A DNA stretch of 64,000 nucleotides. Origin: Rhodospirillales bacterium 70-18 (GTDB lineage: Bacteria; Pseudomonadota; Alphaproteobacteria; Acetobacterales; Acetobacteraceae). Shown here piece after piece: positions 28,644-40,281 of this stretch. A program made the position numbers and the translations under genes. Positions within the stretch are counted from its first letter, which is position 1, and each line of letters opens with the position of its first letter. A model generated the notes under the pieces. It was not told where the DNA came from. It worked only from the letters and a program-made list of their open reading frames with translations, and made no database searches. The stretch lies in assembly GCA_001899585.1 (NCBI GenBank), contig MKWE01000015.1:67067-131066 (forward strand), in the 5' to 3' direction.

Positions 28644-29795
28644 CTACAATTCGTCCTGGCTGTTGCCGAACTCCACGTCTCGGTGGACATGGACGGACAT
28701 CAGCACGCCGAAGCCGAGCATGACCGTGATCATCGCCGAGCCGCCATGGGAGACCAGCGGCAAGGGCACGCCGCCGACCGGGATGGCGCCCATCACCATG
28801 GCGATGTTCACGAACACGTAGAGGAAGAAGTTCATGCTGATGCCCAGCGCCACCAGCCGCCCGAACTGGTTGCGGCAGCGCAGCGCGATGGCCATGCCGC
28901 CCAGCACGATCACCCCCAACAGGCCCATCAGCGCCAGGCTGCCGACCAGGCCGAACTCCTCCGCCCAGACGGTGAAGATGAAGTCGGTCTGCTTTTCCGG
29001 CAGGAAGTTCAGGTGCGCCTGGGTGCCTTGCAGGAACCCCTTGCCCCAGACGCCGCCGGAACCGAGCGCGATCTTGGACTGGATGATGTTGTAGCCGGCG
29101 CCCAGCGGGTCGCTCTCGGGGTTCAGGAAGGTGTCGATGCGGGCGCGCTGGTAGTCGTGCAGGTGGTGGTAGGCGACCGGCACCGCCACCACGATGGCCG
29201 CGACCAGCAAGGCGAGCTTCCACCAGCGCAGGCCGGCACCGAGGAACAGCGTGCCCCCCAGCATGGCGGTGATCAGCGCGGTGCCGAGGTTGGGTTGCTT
29301 CAGGATCAGCCCCACCGGCACCAGCACCGCCAGCGCCGGGGGCACCAGGAACAGCAGGTTGCCCATCCGCTCCCACGACGCCTTATGGAACCAGGCGGCC
29401 AAGGCGAGGATGAGGCACAGCTTCATCAGTTCGCTGGGCTGCCACTGCATGCCGCCCAGCTCGATCCAGCGCTGCGCGCCCTTGCCCACATGGCCCATGC
29501 GCAGCACCAGCACCAGCAGCGCCACCCCCACGGCATAGGCCGGCCAGGCGAGGCGGGCGATGAAGCGGATGTCGATCATCGCGATGGCGACCATCATGCC
29601 CAGGCCGAAGGCGAAGCGCAGGGTCTGCTTGGCGGCATACGGCTCCGGCGAACCGCCGGCGGCGGAATACAGCGCGGCGTAGCCAACCCCGGCCAGGATG
29701 CACAGCAGCAGCGTATACAGCCAGCTGACCCGCAGCAGCTTGGCGGTGAAGTCGAACGAGGTGTCGCGGATCAGGCGGCGTTCCAGCAGGCTCAT
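28644..29795 (-). CDS. rodA: Rod shape-determining protein RodA (SEDS glycosyltransferase)
   Basis: RodA polymerises lipid II glycan strands for side-wall growth, with PBP2 as its transpeptidase. The 383-residue product has about ten membrane segments and SEDS landmarks: RWIELGGMQWQPSELMKLCL, LKQPNLGTALI, and the large periplasmic loop NPESDPLGAGYNIIQSKIAL followed by FLPEKQTDFIFTVWAEEFG. It is the last gene of mreB-mreC-mreD-mrdA-rodA on the minus strand, 13 bases after mrdA. Confidence 0.96.
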   Translation of the reverse strand: MSLLERRLIRDTSFDFTAKLLRVSWLYTLLLCILAGVGYAALYSAAGGSPEPYAAKQTLRFAFGLGMMVAIAMIDIRFIARLAWPAYAVGVALLVLVLRMGHVGKGAQRWIELGGMQWQPSELMKLCLILALAAWFHKASWERMGNLLFLVPPALAVLVPVGLILKQPNLGTALITAMLGGTLFLGAGLRWWKLALLVAAIVVAVPVAYHHLHDYQRARIDTFLNPESDPLGAGYNIIQSKIALGSGGVWGKGFLQGTQAHLNFLPEKQTDFIFTVWAEEFGLVGSLALMGLLGVIVLGGMAIALRCRNQFGRLVALGISMNFFLYVFVNIAMVMGAIPVGGVPLPLVSHGGSAMITVMLGFGVLMSVHVHRDVEFGNSQDEL

Positions 29796-29808
29796 CGGTT
29801 CCCCCGAG

Positions 29809-31668
29809 TCAGCTTTTGGGCTTGCCGGCGTCGGCCACGCGCAGGCGGGCGGCGGGGTCGCGGGTCAGCACGTCGGTCATGATGGCGCGTGCGATCGGGG
29901 CCGCGGCCTCGGCCCCCGCGTTGCCGTGCTCCACCACCAGCGACAGCGCGTAACGCGGCGCATCGTAGGGGGCGTAGGCGACGAACAGGGCGTGCGGACG
30001 GAACTCCCAGGGCAGGTTTTCGGACTTGTAGCCGCGGTCGCGCTGCTCGCGGCTGACGTTGCGCACCTGCACGCTGCCGGTCTTGCCGGCCATCTGCACG
30101 CCGGGCAGCGCCAGCTTGGCCAGCGGCGCGGTACCATGCGGGTCGTTGACCACCGCCCACATGCCGTCGCGCACCACCTGCAGCGAGCGTTCCGGCAGGC
30201 CCATCGACGGCCATTCCTCCGGCTTGGCGCCCGGCTGGGTGGCGGCGCCGATGCTGCGCGTGAGATGCGGCTGCACCGCGCGGCCGGAGGCGATGCGCGC
30301 GGCCATGGTGGCCAGCGAGAGCGGCGTGAGCTGCAGGTAGCCCTGGCCGATGCCACTCACGATGGTATCGCCGATGTTCCAGGGGTGGCCTTGGGCGATG
30401 CGCCATTCGCGGGTGGGCACGAAGCCGGTACGGGTGCCCGGCAGCTCGATATCCAGTTTCACGCCGAGGCCGAAGCGCTTGGCCATGGCGGCGATGCGGT
30501 CCATGCCGGTGCGGCGGGCCACCTCGTAGAAATACACGTCGCAGCTGTTCTTCAGGCCGCCGCGCATGTCCAGGTGGCCATGGCCGCCGCGCTTCCAGCA
30601 ATGGAAGCGCCGGTCGCCGAAATCCAGGTAGCCGGGGCAGAACACCGTCTCGGTGGGTGAGATCGACTTCGCCTCCAGCCCGGACAGGGCGACGACCATC
30701 TTGAAGGTGGAGCCGGGGGCGTACAGCCCGGCCACCGCCTTGTTGATCAGCGGCGCGCGGCGGTTGGAAGTCCATTCCACCCATTGCGCCTGGGACACGC
30801 CGGAATTGAACAGCGACGGGTCGAAGGACGGGTTGGTGGACATCGCCAGCACCTCGCCGTTGCGCACGTCCATCACCACGGCGCTGGCGCTCTCCTCACC
30901 CAGGTGGCCGAGCACCTGGCTCTGCAGGGTGGCGTCGATGGTCAGGGTCACGTCCTGTCCGGGCGTGCCCTCCTGGCGGTCCAGTTCGCGGATCACCCGT
31001 CCGACGGCGTTCACCTCCAGCTGCACCGCGCCGGCACGGCCGCGCAGCAGCGCCTCATCCACCTTCTCCATGCCGGAACGGCCGACGCGGATGCCGGGCA
31101 AGGCGAGGGTGGGGTCGTCGGCCACGTCCCGCTCGTTGGGCGGCGCCACGTAGCCGACGACATGCGCCAGCGTGGGGCCGAACGGGTAGACGCGGGTGGT
31201 GCCGACATCGACCAGGATGCCCGGCAGGTCGGGCGCGTTGACCTCGATGCGGGCCATGTCTTCCCAGGTGAGGAACTCACGCAGGGTGACCGGGATGAAG
31301 CGGCGGTGGCGGCGGATGTCGCGCTCGATGCGGGCGCGCTCATGGTCGGCCAGCGGCACGATGCGGGAGAAATTGTCCAGCGTGGCGCCCACGTTGTCGG
31401 TCTGCTCGGCGACGAGCAGGGCGCGCCAGTTGAGGCGGTTGCCGGCCACCACCACGCCGGCGCGGTCCAGCAGCCGGCCGCGCGGGGGGGCGATCAGGCG
31501 GGCGCTGATGCGGTTGGTTTCGGCCAAGGTGGCGTAGCGCTCGCCCTCGATCACCTGCACCTGGTAGAGTCGGGCCGCCAGCCCGCCGAGGGCGGCCACC
31601 TGGGCGCCGGCGATCAGCAGGGCGCGGCGGGTGAAGATGAAGCGGTCGCGGCCCTCGCGCTTAGGCAT
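29809..31668 (-). CDS. mrdA: Penicillin-binding protein 2
   Basis: PBP2 is the monofunctional DD-transpeptidase of the elongasome. The 619-residue product has one N-terminal membrane anchor (RRALLIAGAQVAALGGLAAR), the dimerisation domain beginning ATLAETNRISARLIAPPRGR, and the transpeptidase domain with active-site Ser320 in APGSTFKMVVALSG, the SxN-type motif SCD in LKNSCDVYFYEVA and KTG in MAGKTGSVQVRN. It overlaps mreD by eight bases and sits next to rodA. Its C-terminal tail (DPAARLRVADAGKPKS) is short. Confidence 0.95.
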   Translation of the reverse strand: MPKREGRDRFIFTRRALLIAGAQVAALGGLAARLYQVQVIEGERYATLAETNRISARLIAPPRGRLLDRAGVVVAGNRLNWRALLVAEQTDNVGATLDNFSRIVPLADHERARIERDIRRHRRFIPVTLREFLTWEDMARIEVNAPDLPGILVDVGTTRVYPFGPTLAHVVGYVAPPNERDVADDPTLALPGIRVGRSGMEKVDEALLRGRAGAVQLEVNAVGRVIRELDRQEGTPGQDVTLTIDATLQSQVLGHLGEESASAVVMDVRNGEVLAMSTNPSFDPSLFNSGVSQAQWVEWTSNRRAPLINKAVAGLYAPGSTFKMVVALSGLEAKSISPTETVFCPGYLDFGDRRFHCWKRGGHGHLDMRGGLKNSCDVYFYEVARRTGMDRIAAMAKRFGLGVKLDIELPGTRTGFVPTREWRIAQGHPWNIGDTIVSGIGQGYLQLTPLSLATMAARIASGRAVQPHLTRSIGAATQPGAKPEEWPSMGLPERSLQVVRDGMWAVVNDPHGTAPLAKLALPGVQMAGKTGSVQVRNVSREQRDRGYKSENLPWEFRPHALFVAYAPYDAPRYALSLVVEHGNAGAEAAAPIARAIMTDVLTRDPAARLRVADAGKPKS

Positions 31669-32239
31669 GGTCGGGCTCGGCCAGAGTCTGGTGGGCGCGG
31701 ATCAGCGGCACCGCCAGCACCGGGTACAGCCCGGCCGCCAGCACGCCGAGGAAGATGGCCGGGCCGGGCGGCAGCAGGCGGAAGGTGAGGGCGGCGGTCA
31801 GCAGCCATTCCAGCAGTGCCGCGCCCAAAGCGAGGCCGGAGAACACCAGCCACACCACCAGGAAGCCCTGGCGCGCCAGCACCCGCCGCCAGCGCATCGC
31901 CATGCCGTGCAGCACCAGCAGCGTGAGCACTGCGACGCCGACCGGGGCGTCGCTCAGCAGATCGGCCAGCAGGCCGAGCAGGAACACCGCCATGGGCGGC
32001 ATCGAGGCCGGACGGTAGAGCGACCAGAAGAACACGCAGGCCAGCCCCACCGCCGCCTGCAGCGCCGCCTGCCCGGTCAGGCCCAGCGGGGCGGCCATCA
32101 TCAACAGCAGCAGCGCGGTGCTGGCCGCCGGGAAGGCGATCCGGGCCGAGACATCCAGCCGCCGCCACAGGCTGGGCCGCGGGCGGATGCCCGGGCGGCG
32201 GATGCCACGGCCGGCGTTGTCTATCCCGCGCTCGCTCAT
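31661..32239 (-). CDS. mreD: Rod shape-determining protein MreD
   Basis: MreD is a small polytopic membrane protein of the elongasome linking MreC to the cell-wall enzymes. The 192-residue product has an Arg-rich cytoplasmic N-terminus (GRGIRRPGIRPRPSLWRRLD) and five to six hydrophobic segments. It includes MAVFLLGLLADLLSDAPVGV, whose GL-DLL-P-G pattern is typical of MreD. Assignment rests on this pattern, size, and position between mreC and mrdA. Confidence 0.9.
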   Translation of the reverse strand: MSERGIDNAGRGIRRPGIRPRPSLWRRLDVSARIAFPAASTALLLLMMAAPLGLTGQAALQAAVGLACVFFWSLYRPASMPPMAVFLLGLLADLLSDAPVGVAVLTLLVLHGMAMRWRRVLARQGFLVVWLVFSGLALGAALLEWLLTAALTFRLLPPGPAIFLGVLAAGLYPVLAVPLIRAHQTLAEPDHA

Positions 32240-32263
32240 GCGGCCCCGCGCTCACTCATGCAG

Positions 32264-33127
32264 TCAGCGCCGCCGCTCGGGCGGGCGGAGCATGGTTGCC
32301 TCGGGCGGCAGCACGCCACGCAGCCCGTAGTCGAACAGCCGCACCACCTCCAGCCGGTCCAGCCGGGCGGCGGGCTGCACTTCCGGCACGTTGCTGGCGT
32401 TGTAGTGCACGGTGCCGACCAGCAGGCCGGGCGGGAAGGCGTCGGCCTCGGCGCTGGTCACCACGCGCTCGCCCTCGGCCGGCTGCACGCCCTCGGGCCA
32501 GTGCATCAGGCGCGGACGGGGGCCGTTGGTGCCCATCAGCATGGCGCGCGCCCGGCTGCCCTCCAGCGTGACCGGTACGCGGCTGTTGATGTCGGTGATC
32601 AGCAGCACGCGCACGCTGCGGGTGCCCACCTCGGTCACCCGGCCGACCAGGCCCCGATCGTCCAGCGCGATCTGCCCCTTGGTGATGTGGTGACTGGGGC
32701 CGGCAGCCAGCAGCACCGAGCGTGCGTAGACCCCACCGGCATCAGCCACCACGCGAGCGGTGACGTAGCTGGCCTGCGGGTCCGGAATCCAGTTCAGATT
32801 GGACTTCAGCGTCGCGTTCTCGGCATCCAGCGCCAGGGCGACGGCCTGCCAGTGGCGCAACCGCTCGTTCTCCTGGCGCAGGCGCGCATTGTCCTCGAAC
32901 ACGGTCAGCACGCGGCGCGCGTTGTCCAGCGCCTGATGGGCATGGTCGAGCGGGCGGGCCATCACCGCGTAGATCGGTGCCAGCGCGTCGGCCAGCGCCG
33001 TGCGGGCGTGCTCAGCCAGTAGCGTGTCGGCCTTGCCGAGCAGCATCAGCCCGAAGGCCGCCGCGATCAGCACCGGCAGGGTGAGCCTGGCCAGCGCCTG
33101 GCGCATCGGGATCGACAGCCGGATCAC
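32264..33127 (-). CDS. mreC: Rod shape-determining protein MreC
   Basis: MreC is a periplasmic, membrane-anchored scaffold of the elongasome that activates PBP2-RodA. The 287-residue product has an N-terminal anchor (LARLTLPVLIAAAFGLMLLG), a short coiled coil around LRQENERLRHWQAVALALDA, and the beta-domain with ARVVADAGGVYARSVLLAAG and QIALDDRGLVGRVTEVGTRS. It lies between mreB and mreD in the standard order. The 97-base gap to mreB shows no strong hairpin. Confidence 0.94.
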   Translation of the reverse strand: MIRLSIPMRQALARLTLPVLIAAAFGLMLLGKADTLLAEHARTALADALAPIYAVMARPLDHAHQALDNARRVLTVFEDNARLRQENERLRHWQAVALALDAENATLKSNLNWIPDPQASYVTARVVADAGGVYARSVLLAAGPSHHITKGQIALDDRGLVGRVTEVGTRSVRVLLITDINSRVPVTLEGSRARAMLMGTNGPRPRLMHWPEGVQPAEGERVVTSAEADAFPPGLLVGTVHYNASNVPEVQPAARLDRLEVVRLFDYGLRGVLPPEATMLRPPERRR

Positions 33128-33224
33128 GATTCGTGTGCCCTCCTTGCCCGGGTCGTCCGGTTCGGACGTGTCCTATATGGACTCGCCACCGGGGGGGACC
33201 GCAAGCGCCGTGGCGCGGGGCGCC

Positions 33225-35958
<2,734 letters not shown>

Positions 35959-36283
35959 GGCGGTCCTCGGTGGCTTTTGAGTTCGACTTTTGTCTCGGTG
36001 GCCTGCTTGTCCCTTGCGTCCGCCTCCAAGAGCGACGAAGCCAGGGGCAGGACTCCAGCCTCAGGGTTCCCCCTGAGCGATGCCGCGGTCTAGCCGCGCG
36101 GCGTCACGCCCAGGGGCGGCTAAGTCGAAGGAGAAGGCCGAGCGCGCGCGCATCCGTCCGCGCGGGGGCACGGAAAAGCACGGCTGCGAAATGGGCGCCA
36201 CGATCCATGGGCCGGAGGCTAGCCGGATCGGCCGGATGGTGCAAGCATCGCCCAACGCCACCCACCAGGGACCGGAAACACCC
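35959..36283. promoter_or_regulatory. Divergent intergenic region upstream of leuA, with two hairpins
   Basis: This 325-base gap carries the divergent starts of leuA (minus) and a dehydrogenase (plus). Two compact palindromes lie on the leuA side: TCAGGG-TTCC-CCCTGA at 36061-36076 and GCCGCG/CGCGGC around 36082-36102. Hairpins in a long leader before leuA suggest attenuation or another RNA-level control. I found no leucine-codon-rich leader peptide and no riboswitch I could recognise. A minus-strand frame through here encodes MRARSAFSFDLAAPGRDAAR, which I do not consider convincing. Confidence 0.35.
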
Positions 36284-37273
36284 ATGTACAAAGTCGTCCT
36301 CTGCCGCGCGCTGCACCCCACCGCCATGGCCATGCTGGCCGCGCGGACGGATATCGAGGTGCAGGTGCTGACCGACCAGTTCCGCGGGCCGCCCATGCAG
36401 AAGGAACTGGCCGCCAGCATCGCCGGCGCCGACGGCATCATGGTGGGGCTGGAGAAGGTTGGCGAGGACCTGCTGGTGCTGGGCGACAGGCTGCGCGTCA
36501 TCAGCCGCTTCGGCGTGGGGTTCGACACGCTGGACATCTCCGCCTGCACCCGCCGCGGCGTGACCGTGGGGGTCGTGAACGGCGCCAACGACCTCTCGGT
36601 GGCCGAGCACGCGATGATGCTGATGCTGACCACCGCGCGCCGCACGCTGGAGATGGATGCCTCGGTGCGCGCCGGCACCTGGATGGTGCAGGCCGGGCGG
36701 CGGATGCACGAATTGTCCGAGCGCCGCGTGCTGGTGGTCGGCTACGGCCGCATCGGCACCCGCGTCGCCCGGCTGTGCGCGGCCTTCGGCATGACGGTGA
36801 TGGTGCACGATCCGGCCTTCCCCACCCCGCGCATCGCCGCCGACGGCCATATCCCGGCGCCCGACCTGATGGCGGCGGTGGCGGAGGCGGACGTGGTCAC
36901 CCTGCATTGCCCACTCTATGAGCAGACCCGCCACATGGTGGACGCCGTCTTCCTGGCGCGCATGAAGCCCACCGCCTGGCTGATCAACACCGCCCGCGGC
37001 GGCCTGGTGGACGAGGCGGCGCTGGCCGCGGCACTCGCCAACGGCACCATCGAGGCGGCCGGCGTGGACGTGCTGGTGACCGAGCCGCCGGTGCCGGACA
37101 ACCCGCTGTTCAAGCTGCCCAACGTGGTGCTGAGCCCGCACAACGCCGCCGCGCCGCTGGAATGCTACGCCAAGATGTCGCGCCGGGCCGTGCTGAACCT
37201 GATCGAGTATTTCGACGGCAAGCTGGACCCCGGCTATACGGTCAACCCCGAGGCACTGGGGCGTAACGCCTGA
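36284..37273 (+). CDS. D-isomer-specific 2-hydroxyacid dehydrogenase
   Basis: This is an NAD(P)-dependent dehydrogenase of the phosphoglycerate/D-lactate dehydrogenase family. The 329-residue product has a Rossmann fold with GYGRIGTRVARLCAAFGM, the catalytic Arg in LINTARGGLVDEAALAAALA, the Glu in VTEPPVPDNPLF and the His in LSPHNAAAPLECYAK. It lacks the C-terminal ACT domain of many SerA enzymes, so the substrate is open. ATG 36284 gives a normal N-terminus (MYKVVLCRALHPTAMAML). The frame is open further upstream to 36080 without protein-like character. Confidence 0.88.
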   Translation: MYKVVLCRALHPTAMAMLAARTDIEVQVLTDQFRGPPMQKELAASIAGADGIMVGLEKVGEDLLVLGDRLRVISRFGVGFDTLDISACTRRGVTVGVVNGANDLSVAEHAMMLMLTTARRTLEMDASVRAGTWMVQAGRRMHELSERRVLVVGYGRIGTRVARLCAAFGMTVMVHDPAFPTPRIAADGHIPAPDLMAAVAEADVVTLHCPLYEQTRHMVDAVFLARMKPTAWLINTARGGLVDEAALAAALANGTIEAAGVDVLVTEPPVPDNPLFKLPNVVLSPHNAAAPLECYAKMSRRAVLNLIEYFDGKLDPGYTVNPEALGRNA

Positions 37274-37303
37274 GGGCCGCGGCTCGCGCCCGGCGCCGCC
37301 GCG

Positions 37304-38341
37304 TTACTCCGCCGGCGGCAGCGCCTGGCGTGCCAGCAACCGGCGCGGCAACCGGCCGATGGTGCGCAGCACCGCCCAGGGGCAGGCCAGAAGGTCGTAC
37401 AGCAACCCCTTGTGGTTGTAGAAATTGTCGCTGACGTTGACCGTGGGGTTGACGGTCTGCCCGTCGTAGTAGGTGCCGAACAGCCGGTCCCAGATGATGA
37501 AGACGGACCCCATGTTCTTCTCGAAATGCTCGGGCATGTCGGAATGGTGGATGCGGTGGGTCACCGGCGACATCAGGACCCACCGGCCGACCCAGCCGAA
37601 ATCCCAGTTGATCATTGAATGGGTCAGGCCCGAATGCATCGACAGCAGCAGCGACAGAAACAGGAACTGGTCGCCGGTGCCGCCCAGCAGCGCCGTCGGA
37701 ACCGCCAGGAACACGATGCGCATGGCGCTGTCCAGCGGGTGGCCGCGCGTGGTGGTGATCACGTTGAACTCGGTCGCGGCGTGGTGGAACTTGTGCGCCT
37801 CCCACCAGAAGCCCCAGATATGCTGGAAATAATGCATCCAGTATTTCAGGAAATCGATCACAACGAAAATCACCACCGTCTGCAGGATGGGATTTTCCAG
37901 CACCAGCACGCCCTGCGGGGTGACGCGCCCGATCGCCTTCAGCGCCACGTCGGCCAGGCCGAGCGAGAAGATCGTCATGAACACGCCCGCGACCTTCAGG
38001 AAGTCGATCGCGAAGCAGAACACGTCCATCCAGGTGGACTGGGTCGGGTGCAGCAGGCGGTAGATGCTGCTCTGCCGGTAGCCGAGCACGAACACTTCCA
38101 CCACCAGCACGATGCCGATGCCGCCAAGGTACACCCCGGCATAGGGCGAGATGACCGCATCCCACCGGGAGGCGGTGAACTTCATCAGCTTCACCGCGAA
38201 GGCGGACGGGCCGTACGCGGCCATCAGCGCCGCCACCACCGCGCCCACCAGCGCCACCGCCAGCAGCATGATGGTCCGGCTGCCTATCCCGCCGGCCAAC
38301 GGCGCGTTGCTCGGCTCGGCGGCCGCCGCTCTGATGTCCAT
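37304..38341 (-). CDS. Sterol desaturase/fatty acid hydroxylase family protein
   Basis: This integral-membrane di-iron oxygenase has a 345-residue product with several hydrophobic segments and the three diagnostic His boxes: HYFQH in LKYWMHYFQHIWGFWWEAHK, HKFHH just after it, and HRIHHSDMPEHFEKNMG. The protein probably hydroxylates a lipid or hopanoid-type substrate, but the substrate cannot be told. ATG 38341 is chosen because GGAGAGGG lies just upstream; the open frame runs 37 codons further. It ends 30 bases from the convergent dehydrogenase. Confidence 0.88.
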   Translation of the reverse strand: MDIRAAAAEPSNAPLAGGIGSRTIMLLAVALVGAVVAALMAAYGPSAFAVKLMKFTASRWDAVISPYAGVYLGGIGIVLVVEVFVLGYRQSSIYRLLHPTQSTWMDVFCFAIDFLKVAGVFMTIFSLGLADVALKAIGRVTPQGVLVLENPILQTVVIFVVIDFLKYWMHYFQHIWGFWWEAHKFHHAATEFNVITTTRGHPLDSAMRIVFLAVPTALLGGTGDQFLFLSLLLSMHSGLTHSMINWDFGWVGRWVLMSPVTHRIHHSDMPEHFEKNMGSVFIIWDRLFGTYYDGQTVNPTVNVSDNFYNHKGLLYDLLACPWAVLRTIGRLPRRLLARQALPPAE

Positions 38342-38456
38342 CGGCCCTCTCCGGCTGGCTGCATGCGCCAGCGTGACATGCCCGTTGCGATAGCGGGAAA
38401 ATAGCATACCACGCCGCACCGCGCCAACGACTTGCAGCGCCCTCCCGGACATAGTT

Positions 38457-38486
38457 GGGGCCGGAGGATTCGCACCCTCCGGCCCC
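38457..38486 (-). terminator. Strong hairpin after ilvC
   Basis: GGGGCCGGAGG (38457-38467) pairs perfectly with CCTCCGGCCCC (38476-38486) around an 8-base loop. It lies 22-51 bases past the ilvC stop on the minus strand and before the hydroxylase gene, so it probably terminates the ilv transcript. No U-tract follows. Confidence 0.6.
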
Positions 38487-38507
38487 GCAGGCGTTACGCC
38501 GGCGCCC

Positions 38508-39542
<1,035 letters not shown>

Positions 39543-39562
39543 TTATTCTGGTAAGTCAAGGG

Positions 39563-39698
39563 AAGGAAGCAGGTTCTTTTTTTGGAAAAAAGAACCAAAA
39601 AAATTTCATTCGTTGACCGTACAGTTCGGCCGCAAGATTCAGCGAATAAAAGTTTTTTTGCTTCTTTTTTTTCAAAAAAAGAAGGCCTTCGCTTCCTT
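39563..39698. repeat. A/T-rich multi-hairpin repeat, copy 3
   Basis: Outer arms AAGGAAG (39563-39569) and CTTCCTT (39692-39698) are perfectly complementary. The left hairpin (39572-39596) pairs GGTTCTTTTT with its complement. The middle arm TTCGTTG/CAGCGAA pairs with one wobble. The right hairpin (39661-39684) pairs CTTCTTTTTTT with AAAAAAAGAAG. It lies 19 bases after the ilvN stop and 35 bases before the ilvC start, inside an otherwise operon-like gene series. Confidence 0.9.
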
Positions 39699-39717
39699 CC
39701 ATAACAACAGCCCGCGA

Positions 39718-40236
39718 TCAGATGCTGCGCGTGCCGCGCGCCATGGCGGCGACGCCGGTGCGCGACACCTCGGCCAGCCCCAGCGGGCGCATCAGCTCCA
39801 CGAAGGCGTCCAGCTTCTCGGTGCTGCCGGTCATCTCGAACACGAAACTTTCAGTGGTGGCATCCACCACGCGGGCGCGGAACGCGTCGGCCAGGCGCAG
39901 CGCCTCGGCACGGTCGTTGTCGACCCCGGCCACCTTGATCAGCGCCATCTCGCGCGCGATGTGCGGGCCTTCCAGCGTCAGGTCGGCCACCCTGTGCACC
40001 GGCACCAGCCGGTCGAGCTGCGCCTTGATCTGCTCGATCACCATCTCGGTGCCCGAGGTCACCACGTTGATGCGGCTGAGGTTGCCGCCATCGGCCACCG
40101 GGGCGACGGTGAGACTGTCGATGTTGTAGCCGCGGCCCGAGAACAGGCCGATCACGCGGGCCAGCACGCCGGCCTCGTTGTCCACCAGCACGGAAATGGT
40201 CGCCGAACGCTGGGTGGTATCCAGGGGAGAAGGCAT
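39718..40236 (-). CDS. ilvN: Acetolactate synthase small (regulatory) subunit
   Basis: IlvN activates the catalytic subunit and gives it valine feedback sensitivity. The 172-residue product has the N-terminal ACT domain (ISVLVDNEAGVLARVIGLFS GRGYNIDSL, split here for length) and a C-terminal domain with FRARVVDATTESFVFEMTGS. It sits 45 bases after ilvB. The genes ilvB, ilvN and ilvC share a strand, but ilvN and ilvC are separated by a 190-base gap holding a hairpin repeat. Confidence 0.95.
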   Translation of the reverse strand: MPSPLDTTQRSATISVLVDNEAGVLARVIGLFSGRGYNIDSLTVAPVADGGNLSRINVVTSGTEMVIEQIKAQLDRLVPVHRVADLTLEGPHIAREMALIKVAGVDNDRAEALRLADAFRARVVDATTESFVFEMTGSTEKLDAFVELMRPLGLAEVSRTGVAAMARGTRSI

Positions 40237-40281
40237 GGGTCTACTCGCTGAGAAGGAGGGGCGGGCGCAGGCGACGGCCGG

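Noticed and set aside
36061..36162. Leader peptide upstream of leuA (MRARSAFSFDLAAPGRDAAR)
   Set aside because: Not enriched in Leu codons and far upstream; more likely chance open frame.
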